Assembly: GCF_900142985.1 (NCBI RefSeq)
Contig: NZ_LT670849.1
Coordinates: 4,914,501-4,978,500 of the forward strand
Direction: 5' to 3'
DNA from: Bradyrhizobium erythrophlei
Lineage (GTDB): Bacteria > Pseudomonadota > Alphaproteobacteria > Rhizobiales > Xanthobacteraceae
DNA: 64,000 nucleotides
Shown: in pieces, positions 32,113 through 39,835 of the stretch
Position numbering within the stretch: position 1 is the stretch's first letter
Layout: the number at the start of each line of letters is the position of its first letter
The notes under the pieces: generated by a model
Database searches by the model: none
Told to the model about the DNA's origin: nothing
The model's input: only the letters and a program-made list of their open reading frames with translations
Translations under genes and position numbers: made by a program

Positions 32113-33015
32113 ATGCCGCAGCCAACCCTCTCTTACGCCCGCGCGCTGGCGCTGCTTGCCGTCGTCGTGCTGGCCTGGGGATTCAACTGGCCGGTGACCA
32201 AGACGATCGTGCGCGAGATGTCGCCGCTGTGGTCGACCACGGCGCGCGCCGCGATCGCCACGATCGCACTCGCGGTGCTGTTGTGGTGGCGCGGCGAGTT
32301 CATCATTCCCAAACGCGGCGACGTGCCGGTCGTGCTGTCGACGTCGCTGCTGCACATGACGGCCTATTCGGCGCTGGTCGCGGCGGGCATACAATATTTG
32401 CCCGCCGGCCGCGCCATCGTGCTCGGCTACACCACGCCGATCTGGGTCACGCTCGGCGCGCGGGTTTTTCTTGGCGAGGCGATTTCGTTGGGCCGCGCCA
32501 TCGGCGCCGGCCTTGGCCTTGCCGGACTGTTGCTGATCTTCAGTCCGGCCTCGCTCGACTGGCACGACAAGGCCGCGATGATCGGCAGCGGGATCATCAC
32601 GCTCGCGGCGATCTGCTGGGCGGCGAATATTGTTTACGTCCGCGCGCATCGCTGGATCTCGACGCCGTTCCAGCTCGTGTTCTGGCAACTGCTGCTCTCC
32701 ACGCTGGTGCTCGCAGGCACCGCGATGCTGGTTGACGGCATGCCGCATGTCGCCCGGACGCCGCGCCTTGTCGCGCTGTTGTCGTTCAGCGGGCTGATCT
32801 GCACGGCGCTGGCGCATTGGGCGATGCTCGTGGTCAATCGCAGCCTGCCGGCGGTGACGACCTCGCTTGGCCTATTGGCGACGCCCGCCATCGGCATCTT
32901 GTGCGGCGTGGCGTTTCTCGGTGAGGCCTTCGACCCGTCGCTGTCCATGGCGCTAGTCCTGATTGCGGGCGGCATCGCCACCGGCATCCTCAGCGACCGG
33001 CCGCGTTCCCGCTGA
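32113..33015 (+). CDS. EamA family (DMT superfamily) exporter
   Basis: A 300-aa ten-helix membrane protein with two EamA repeats: LAVVVLAWGFNWPVTKTIVR at the start, YLPAGRAIVLGYTTPIWVTL at the end of the first repeat and LPAVTTSLGLLATPAIGILC in the second. EamA carriers export amino acids or related metabolites. It is divergent from the MocR regulator and shares its operator gap, so regulator and exporter are a functional pair. The last 68 bases recur in diverged form at 34866-34933. Confidence 0.87.
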   Translation: MPQPTLSYARALALLAVVVLAWGFNWPVTKTIVREMSPLWSTTARAAIATIALAVLLWWRGEFIIPKRGDVPVVLSTSLLHMTAYSALVAAGIQYLPAGRAIVLGYTTPIWVTLGARVFLGEAISLGRAIGAGLGLAGLLLIFSPASLDWHDKAAMIGSGIITLAAICWAANIVYVRAHRWISTPFQLVFWQLLLSTLVLAGTAMLVDGMPHVARTPRLVALLSFSGLICTALAHWAMLVVNRSLPAVTTSLGLLATPAIGILCGVAFLGEAFDPSLSMALVLIAGGIATGILSDRPRSR

Positions 33016-33125
33016 CGTCTCAAGATTCAAAGACCGCAAAGCGCATTCAATAAAGCCGATCCTGCGCTATAGTCACAGGTCCGACGTTGGCGCTGACTAC
33101 ACTCCGCGTTCCAAGGAGACCCCAA

Positions 33126-34772
33126 ATGCCCAAAGGTTCTGACCTGCTCGTTGCGGCGCTGGCCAATGAAGGCGTGACGCGGATCTTCGGAGTGCCGGGT
33201 GAGGAAAATCTCGATGTTGTCGAGTCGCTTCGAGGCTCGAAGATCGAGCTCGTCGTCACCCGTCATGAGCAGGCCGCGGCCTTTATGGCCGCGACATACG
33301 GCCGGCTCACCGGAAAGCCCGGCGTCTGCATGACGACCCTGGGACCTGGCGCACTCAATCTGACGACCGGCGCGGCTTACGCCCTGCTGGGCGCGATGCC
33401 GATGGTCATGATCACCGGACAAAAGGGTATCATGAAGAGTCAGCAAGCCGGCTTTCAGATCGTCGACGTCGTCTCTGCCTTCAGGCCGCTCACCAAGATG
33501 TCGCGCCAGATCGTGTCCACAGCCACCATTCCCACATTGGTGAGGGAAGCGTTCCGGATCGCGACGGAGGAGCGGCCGGGCCCGATCTTGCTGGAACTGC
33601 CGGAAGACATTGCCGGCGAGGACGCAGAGCCGGCCGCGATGGTTCCGCAGCATCCGATCGAAATTCCCATTGCCAACAGAGCGTCGCTCGACCGCGCGGC
33701 GGAAATGATCCTGGCGGCGAAGCGGCCGCTGATCATGCTGGGCGCGGCGGCGTCGCGACCGCGAAGCACCGCCGGCATCGGCGACTTTGTGCGGCGGACG
33801 CGGATTCCGTTTTTCAACACCCAGATGGGAAAGGGCACGGTGCCGGGCGGGACCAACCTCTATATGGGAACGGCGGCGCTCAGTGAGCGCGACTACGTGC
33901 ACGAGGCAGTCGACCAGGCCGACCTCATTATTGCGATCGGCCACGACACCATCGAGAAACCGCCCTTCATCATGGGTCCGAAAGGGCCACTGGTCATCCA
34001 TGTCAGCTACACGCCCGCCAATGTCGAGCAGGTCTATTTCCCGCAATGCGAGGTGGTCGGCAACGTCGGGCCGAGTCTGGAACTGCTCGCTGATCGCGTC
34101 GAAGGGCGATTGCCCGACGCCGGTGCGCTGATCGGCTTGCGCGAAAGCATCTTGAGCCGCATCGGCGACCGCAGCACCGAAGACCGCTGGCCGATGACAC
34201 CGCAGCGCATCGTTCACGACGTCAGGCAAGTCATTCCGGAGGATGGAATCATTGCGCTGGATAATGGGATGTACAAGATCTGGTTCGCCCGCAACTATCG
34301 CACCTACGTCGCCAACACCGTGTTGCTCGACAATGCGCTCGCGACCATGGGTGCTGGTCTGCCGTCCGCGATGATGGCCTCCATCCTCTACCCGGAACGG
34401 CGGGTCATGGCTGTCTGCGGCGACGGCGGCTTCATGATGAATTCACAGGAGATGGAGACTGCGGTTCGCCTCAAGCTCAATCTCGTCATTCTTATTCTCG
34501 AGGACTCCGCTTACGGCATGATCCGGTGGAAGCAGGCCGTCGACGGTTTCCCTGATTTTGGCTTGACCTTCGGGAATCCGGATTTCGTGAAATATGCAGA
34601 GAGCTATGGCGCGAAAGGTTCCCGGGTGACCTCGTGCAACGATCTTATTCCGACGTTAGAGGCCGCCTTCAGGGGACGCGGCGTCCATCTCGTCGTCGTG
34701 CCGATCGATTACTCTGAAAACAAGCGGGTTCTCGTCGACGAACTCCGCGCCAAAGTAAAACCGGTCCAATAG
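33126..34772 (+). CDS. acetolactate synthase-type thiamine diphosphate enzyme
   Basis: A 548-aa member of the TPP-dependent decarboxylase/ligase family. N-terminal pyrimidine-binding domain with FGVPGEENLD and VTRHEQAAAFMAATYGRLTG (catalytic Glu in RHE); central transhydrogenase-like domain; C-terminal PP domain with GDGGFMMNSQEMETA and, 28 residues later, ILEDSAYGMI (Mg-diphosphate motif). It matches the catabolic acetolactate synthase large subunit; a small regulatory subunit is not adjacent, so it may be a stand-alone catabolic form or a related carboligase. AAGGAGA lies 8 bases before ATG 33126. Confidence 0.8.
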   Translation: MPKGSDLLVAALANEGVTRIFGVPGEENLDVVESLRGSKIELVVTRHEQAAAFMAATYGRLTGKPGVCMTTLGPGALNLTTGAAYALLGAMPMVMITGQKGIMKSQQAGFQIVDVVSAFRPLTKMSRQIVSTATIPTLVREAFRIATEERPGPILLELPEDIAGEDAEPAAMVPQHPIEIPIANRASLDRAAEMILAAKRPLIMLGAAASRPRSTAGIGDFVRRTRIPFFNTQMGKGTVPGGTNLYMGTAALSERDYVHEAVDQADLIIAIGHDTIEKPPFIMGPKGPLVIHVSYTPANVEQVYFPQCEVVGNVGPSLELLADRVEGRLPDAGALIGLRESILSRIGDRSTEDRWPMTPQRIVHDVRQVIPEDGIIALDNGMYKIWFARNYRTYVANTVLLDNALATMGAGLPSAMMASILYPERRVMAVCGDGGFMMNSQEMETAVRLKLNLVILILEDSAYGMIRWKQAVDGFPDFGLTFGNPDFVKYAESYGAKGSRVTSCNDLIPTLEAAFRGRGVHLVVVPIDYSENKRVLVDELRAKVKPVQ

Positions 34773-34865
34773 TCTCGGAACGGATCCGGGATGATTGGAG
34801 ATCCCGGATCGCCGATAACCTGTTTCGAGGCCCAGCACGCTCGCCGTTGTTCTTGGCCTCGTTCT

Positions 34866-34933
34866 TGGCGCTGGTCCTGATCGCGGGCGGCATCGCCACC
34901 GGCATCGTCAGCGACCGGCCGCGCTCCGGCTAA
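34866..34933 (+). pseudogene. remnant of an EamA gene 3' end
   Basis: These 68 bases match the last 68 bases of the EamA gene (32948-33015) with only a few changes, including TGA to TAA, and keep the frame ending VLIAGGIATGIVSDRPRS. No upstream part of an EamA gene is left. It lies directly after the acetolactate-synthase gene, so that gene sits between two EamA 3' ends. Confidence 0.82.
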
Positions 34934-34945
34934 CGGTTGCGCTCC

Positions 34946-36556
34946 TCAGAACTGGTAGCGCAGGCCGATGCCCGGATCGTACGAAGAGGCCTTGTTGGGG
35001 CCGCCGATGATCGTGCCACCGGCGTTGGTTCCGTTGGCCTGCAGGAAGCCGCTCGCCAGGCCGTTCTGCGCCTGGGACCACATCACGCCGGCATAAAAGT
35101 CCATATGTTTGGCGAAGCGCCAATCCAGCACCAGCGAGACCGCATCCAGCGAGCCCGAGCATTGCGAAGCGCGCGCATCGTTGCACCCGGTATTGACGCC
35201 GGTCGCAAAGCTGTTCTGCCACTCATGGTAAAAGGCGCCCGTGACGTCGAGCGCCGACGTGATCGAGTACCTCACGCCGATCCAGCCGGTTTGCAGCACT
35301 CTTTCGTTGGTGAAGTTGGTGTTGTTGATCGCGCCGCCGGCGCCGAGGATGTAGCCGCCGGTGACGAACGCGCCCGGCACCAGCGGATTGTCCGGATTGG
35401 CGAAGTGGACGTTCTCGTAGCCGCCGTAGAACTTCCACGGACCGATGACGTATTTGGCGCCGACCTGGAATACGGTGTTGTCCGACACCGTCCCCGCGAT
35501 AATGCCGTTACCGTTGGCGACCGTGGTGATCGATGCCGCAAGCTGGGCCGGCGACAACGGCGCAGCCGCGACGGCGTCGTAGATCTTGCCGCCGACGAAA
35601 TCCATCGACAGCCCCATGTAGTCGAAGCCGATGTCGCCCTGGAAGGCGTTGCCGGTCGAACTGTTGCCTCCGTTGCGGAGCTGGGCGATCGCCGCCAAAC
35701 GCACCGGGCCGACCTCGACGCGATATTCGTATGAATTGTCGTAGACGCGATCCTCGGTGTCGCCGCCGCCGCCGTTCGCGCCCTGGAAGGCGAGCAGCGA
35801 GAAGGCGCTTGCGCCGCTGAGGGCATCATAGTTGCTCACGAGATCCGCACTCAGCGGCGACTGGCGGCCCATGGTGAAGGTACCGTAGGTCGGCGAGCTG
35901 ATGCCGAAGTAGGCCGCCTGGTTGAACATCTGGCCGGCCTTTGACGAGTCCCCGAACGAGTTCTGGAGTCCCAGATTCGTCGTCAGGCCGTTGTTTTGCG
36001 CGATGCTGCCGGGGCCGCTCATGGCGATGCCGCTCCCCGGATCGAAATAGGTTTGCAGGTTGAACACGACATAAAGGTTGTCACCGATCTCCTGCTTGCC
36101 TTTGAGGCCGATGAACGAGGTGGAGAGCTGGTTCGCACCAGCACCGAAATACGCGCCGTTCGAATTCTTCGAGATCAGGTAGTTGAGCGGAGGCGTGGCG
36201 ATCGCGTTCAACGGCGCGCCGTGCTGGATGTACGACAGACCCATGTCGAAATTGCCGTAGACGCAAATGCCCTTGATGCAGATGTCGTCGTTCTCGACCG
36301 GCCTGGCCTTGACCGCGGCCTTGTAGGGCAGGTCGGCCGCCATCGCATCGACCGGGCTGATGGCGGGCACCTGCGCCTTCTGTTGTGCCTCAAGGGCCTT
36401 TTGCCGCTTTTCGAGATCAGCAAGACGCTTGCTCATCTGTTCGCGAAGCTGCTTGGCCTGGGCCTGGATGTCGGAGAGTTCGTCGGCGTGAGCCGCAGCC
36501 GAAAACGCCAGGATTGCCGTTGCCGAGATGAAAATTCTCTTCACGTTGGCCTCCAT
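34946..36556 (-). CDS. outer-membrane porin
   Basis: A 536-aa porin: signal peptide (RIFISATAILAFSAAAHA), a coiled coil at about residues 25-65 (QAQAKQLREQMSKRLADLEK), then a long beta-barrel rich in Gly, Asn and aromatics with GNFDMGLSYI, FGISSPTYGTFTMGRQSPL and the closing GIGLRYQF, the usual C-terminal Phe. It forms a trimeric general diffusion channel for anions or small acids. ATG 36556 is chosen because the signal peptide follows; the frame is open to 36646. Upstream lies a 370-base gap with a direct-repeat pair at 36765-36800. Confidence 0.85.
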   Translation of the reverse strand: MEANVKRIFISATAILAFSAAAHADELSDIQAQAKQLREQMSKRLADLEKRQKALEAQQKAQVPAISPVDAMAADLPYKAAVKARPVENDDICIKGICVYGNFDMGLSYIQHGAPLNAIATPPLNYLISKNSNGAYFGAGANQLSTSFIGLKGKQEIGDNLYVVFNLQTYFDPGSGIAMSGPGSIAQNNGLTTNLGLQNSFGDSSKAGQMFNQAAYFGISSPTYGTFTMGRQSPLSADLVSNYDALSGASAFSLLAFQGANGGGGDTEDRVYDNSYEYRVEVGPVRLAAIAQLRNGGNSSTGNAFQGDIGFDYMGLSMDFVGGKIYDAVAAAPLSPAQLAASITTVANGNGIIAGTVSDNTVFQVGAKYVIGPWKFYGGYENVHFANPDNPLVPGAFVTGGYILGAGGAINNTNFTNERVLQTGWIGVRYSITSALDVTGAFYHEWQNSFATGVNTGCNDARASQCSGSLDAVSLVLDWRFAKHMDFYAGVMWSQAQNGLASGFLQANGTNAGGTIIGGPNKASSYDPGIGLRYQF

Positions 36557-36927
36557 GATTTTGAGACGGTTAGCACTCCGCGTCGCAAGAGTTCCAAAGT
36601 TATGGAATCTGCGCCGGGCACTCAGTTCCCGCCTTGTGTGACTCAACGGGCCGCCGATGGCTGTAACTCGTTAGCCACACCGTGGGGCAAAGGAGTATGG
36701 CGATCATATAAAGCGGAACTCGCGGGGGAGTGCGCGCGCGCCCTTGTCCGAAATTTCAGGTTGAGATGATAATTTGTCGGGATGGGATGACATTTTGTCG
36801 CGCGCGTCCCGCGCTCCGAGTTCCTGGCACGAAGCTCGCTTCGCTTGCGTCGGGAATATCTCGCTTGGCGTTCCCTTGGCGTTTTCGCTGCAACTTCCAG
36901 ACGTCAGGCTAACCGGAAGACCGGCAA
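36557..36927. other. promoter region between porin and a small membrane protein
   Basis: About 370 bases with no supported gene. It carries the direct-repeat pair at 36765-36800, an alternating CG run (GTGCGCGCGCGCCC) near 36730-36745 and scattered A/T patches. It should include promoters for the leftward porin and the rightward small gene. Confidence 0.5.
36765..36800. promoter_or_regulatory. direct repeat with 21-bp period
   Basis: GATGATAATTTGTCG (36765-36779) and GATGACATTTTGTCG (36786-36800) match at 13 of 15 positions and lie 21 bp apart, two helical turns. Such a pair suits an activator dimer or response regulator that binds one DNA face, possibly for the porin or the small membrane gene. 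Confidence 0.45.
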
Positions 36928-37149
36928 ATGATATTTTTTGCGAAATTGTTGTTTGGCTCTTTGCGCGGCATCGATCCGCTTATTCTTCTGGCACTGATCT
37001 GCCTCGGATTGAGCGCCTGTTTCATGGCGCTTTTCGTGGAACTCGAGAAGGTCAGGACACGCTGGCGCGACAACGCGATGAAACGCCGTTCGCAGGCGCC
37101 GGCGTCGCCCGTTGTGTCCGAACTGCGGCGGCGCGATCGCCAGAACTAG
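36928..37149 (+). CDS. 73-aa single-pass membrane protein
   Basis: A short protein with one strong membrane helix (LILLALICLGLSACFMALFV) preceded by MIFFAKLLFGSLRGIDP and followed by a charged tail (EKVRTRWRDNAMKRRSQ). No clear Shine-Dalgarno site. Not recognised; it could be an accessory subunit or a stress peptide. Confidence 0.5.
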   Translation: MIFFAKLLFGSLRGIDPLILLALICLGLSACFMALFVELEKVRTRWRDNAMKRRSQAPASPVVSELRRRDRQN

Positions 37150-37258
37150 ATGGCTATCCCAGCGGCATCCTGGCCGATGCCACTGATGTTGATGGATTCA
37201 TTGCGCCCGGCGACCTAAGCTGGCGCGGACATCTCGATGTCTGATGTAGGGGGCCGCG

Positions 37259-38860
37259 ATGCATCGACGGGCATTCCTGAAGTCGTTCACCGGCGCCGGC
37301 ATCGTGGCCGCGTCCGGCGGCCTCGCCACCCCGGCGATCTCGCAGCGCGCCGCGGCGCGCGCCGTGCGGCTGGTACCGCACGCCGATCTCGCCAATTTCG
37401 ATCCGATCTGGACTTCTTCCTACATCGCCCGCAACGCCGGCCTTCTGGTATGGGACACGCTTTACGGCGTCGACGCCAACTTCAAAATTCAGCGCCAGAT
37501 GGTTGAGGCAGAAGAGGTTTCGTCCGACGGCCTCACCTGGAACTTCCGCTTGCGGGAGGGGCTCAAATTCCACGACGGCGATCCGGTCACGGCCAAGGAC
37601 GCGGTCGTCAGCATCAACCGCTGGGCGGCGCGCGACACCATCGGGCAGTCGATCAAGGCGGTCGAGCAGGAGCTTGTCGCCGTCGACGATCGCTCGTTCC
37701 GCTGGGTGCTGAGGAAGCCCTATCCGAGGATGCTGCTCGCGCTCGGCAAGATCTCGACGCCGTGCTGTTTCATCATGCCGGCCAGAATTGCCGCCACCGA
37801 TCCGTTCAAGCAAATCAACGAGTATATCGGCTCGGGCCCGATGCGGTTCGTGCGCTCGGACTGGGTGCCGGGCGCAAAGTCGGTGTTCGAACGCTTTGCC
37901 GATTACGTGCCGCGCGCCGAAGACGCTTCATGGATGGCGGGCGGAAAACGCATCGTGGCCGACCGAATCGAATGGATCACCATGTCGGATGCGGCAACCG
38001 TTGCCGCCGCGCTCCAGAACCGCGAGGTCGACTGGTGGGAGCTTCCGCTGCCCGACCTGGTGCCGATGCTGCGCAAGAACCGCAATGTCGTGGTCGATAT
38101 CCAGGACCGCTACGGCAATATCGGCGTGCTCGCGCTGAACCACCTGTTTCCGCCGTTCAACGATCCGCGCGCCCGCCGCGCGATCCTGATGGCGCTGAAC
38201 CAGGAAGAATACATGCGTTCCTATGTCGGCGACGATCCAGCAATGCGAAAACCGATGCCCGGCTATTTCACGCCCGGTTCTCTCTATTATACGGAGCAGG
38301 GCGGTGAGATTCTCAAAGGCCCGCGCAATCTCGATGAGGCCCGCCGCCTGCTCGCCGAGAGCGGCTATAACGGCGAGCCGATCGTTTGCCTAGCCGCGCA
38401 GGACCTCGCCAACCACAAGGCATGGGGCGATGTCACCGCCGACCTGTTGAAGCAACTCGGCATGACCGTAGATTTTGCGGCGGTCGATTGGGGGACGGTC
38501 GTGGCCCGCCGCAGCCAGAAGAACCCGCCTGCGAAAGGCGGCTGGCACATGTATCACACCAGCGTCTACGGCGTGGACTGGATCTATCCCACCAGTCCCT
38601 TCATCCAGGCGGCCGGCTTGGCGGCGATCGATGGCTGGGCCAAGAGTCCCAAAGTCGAAGCCGAGATCGCCAACTGGTTCGCGGCCGACAACCTCGAGGA
38701 CGAACGATCGGCCGCCGGGCGGATCAACGAGGCAGCGCTGAACGAGGTGATGTGCGCGCCGCTCGGCTGGTATCTGCGCTATTACGCTTGGACAAAAGAA
38801 CTTGCGGGCGTCACGCAGGGACCGCTGCCGTTCTTCTGGGGCGTCAGCAAGACGGTGTGA
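37259..38860 (+). CDS. ABC transporter substrate-binding protein, family 5 (peptide/nickel type)
   Basis: A 533-aa periplasmic binding protein with a Tat-like signal (MHRRAFLKSFTGAGIVAASG). Typical family-5 blocks are NLREGLKFHDGDPVTAKDAV-like (here FRLREGLKFHDGDPVTAKDA), IGSGPMRFVRSDWVPG, and PYPRMLLALGK. It should capture a peptide or similar solute for an ABC importer, but no permease or ATPase gene is near, so it is an orphan. Convergent with the Bug-type protein that follows. Confidence 0.85.
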   Translation: MHRRAFLKSFTGAGIVAASGGLATPAISQRAAARAVRLVPHADLANFDPIWTSSYIARNAGLLVWDTLYGVDANFKIQRQMVEAEEVSSDGLTWNFRLREGLKFHDGDPVTAKDAVVSINRWAARDTIGQSIKAVEQELVAVDDRSFRWVLRKPYPRMLLALGKISTPCCFIMPARIAATDPFKQINEYIGSGPMRFVRSDWVPGAKSVFERFADYVPRAEDASWMAGGKRIVADRIEWITMSDAATVAAALQNREVDWWELPLPDLVPMLRKNRNVVVDIQDRYGNIGVLALNHLFPPFNDPRARRAILMALNQEEYMRSYVGDDPAMRKPMPGYFTPGSLYYTEQGGEILKGPRNLDEARRLLAESGYNGEPIVCLAAQDLANHKAWGDVTADLLKQLGMTVDFAAVDWGTVVARRSQKNPPAKGGWHMYHTSVYGVDWIYPTSPFIQAAGLAAIDGWAKSPKVEAEIANWFAADNLEDERSAAGRINEAALNEVMCAPLGWYLRYYAWTKELAGVTQGPLPFFWGVSKTV

Positions 38861-38866
38861 GGCGCG

Positions 38867-39832
38867 CTACTCGACGTGCATGCCGGACTTGGCGACGACT
38901 GACTTGAAAATCGCCAGTTCCTTCTGCTGCCGCGCCGCCAGCTCGGCTGGTGTCGAGGGGATTACCTGCGCGCCGCCGGAGGCGAAGCGTTCTTTAATCT
39001 CTGGCGAATTGAGCGCCTTGACCACGTCGGCATTCAGCTTGTCGATGATCTCTCGCGGCGTGCCCTTCGGCGCAAACAACGCCGTCCAGTTCGACGCGTC
39101 GACCTCGGTGATGCCTTGCTCGCGCAAGGTCGGCCAATCCGGGTTGAGTGTGGAGCGTGCGGTCGAGGTGACGCCGAGCACACGCAGCGATCCGTCCTGC
39201 ACGTAAGGAGCAGCGGAAGAACTGGCGAGGATCGCGAGCGGCACCACGCCGGAAATCAACGCCTGCACCGCAGGTCCACCGCCCTTGAAAGGCACGTTCT
39301 GGAATTTGGTGCCGGCGCTCAAGGCGAGCCACTCCAGCACGAGATGCGTGATGCTGCCGACGCCGGGCGTGCCGATATCGATAGAGCCGGGCTTGGCCCT
39401 GGCGGCCGCAATGACGTCGGCTACCGAATGAAAGGGACTGCGGCTCGAGGCGGCGAGCACGATCGGCGCGTCGCTGACGCCGGAGATCGGAACAAGATCG
39501 CGCTCGACGTCGTAGGGCATTTTCTCCAGCAGCGCCGGGTTCAACGAAACGTCGCCGCCGCTCGCCATGGCCAGCGTATAGCCGTCGGGATCGGCTTTCA
39601 CCACGGCCGACATCGCGATGAGGCCGTTGCCGCCGGATCTGTTTTCCACGACCACCTGATGGCCCCAGGCCTCGCCGAGTTTCGCGCCGAGGATGCGCGC
39701 GGCGATATCGGTGATGCCGCCGGGCGCATAGGGAACGAGGATGCGGACGGGACGGTCCGGATATGTTTGCGCGTTGGCCGCGGAGGCGGCCACGGCAAAC
39801 AGAAGCGCGATCGCGCAGGCAATTTTACGCAT
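38867..39832 (-). CDS. Bug-type (TTT family) substrate-binding protein
   Basis: A 321-aa exported protein: signal peptide (AIALLFAVAASAANA), then YPDRPVRILVPYAPGGITDI, the hallmark start of Bug receptors, ENRSGGNGLIAMSAVVKADP and a conserved SGGDVSLNPALLEKMPYD. These receptors bind carboxylates for tripartite tricarboxylate transporters; the membrane genes (TctB/TctA) are absent here. It lies 3 bases downstream of the large haem-motif protein on the same strand, so the two are an operon. Confidence 0.85.
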   Translation of the reverse strand: MRKIACAIALLFAVAASAANAQTYPDRPVRILVPYAPGGITDIAARILGAKLGEAWGHQVVVENRSGGNGLIAMSAVVKADPDGYTLAMASGGDVSLNPALLEKMPYDVERDLVPISGVSDAPIVLAASSRSPFHSVADVIAAARAKPGSIDIGTPGVGSITHLVLEWLALSAGTKFQNVPFKGGGPAVQALISGVVPLAILASSSAAPYVQDGSLRVLGVTSTARSTLNPDWPTLREQGITEVDASNWTALFAPKGTPREIIDKLNADVVKALNSPEIKERFASGGAQVIPSTPAELAARQQKELAIFKSVVAKSGMHVE

Positions 39833-39835
39833 CGT

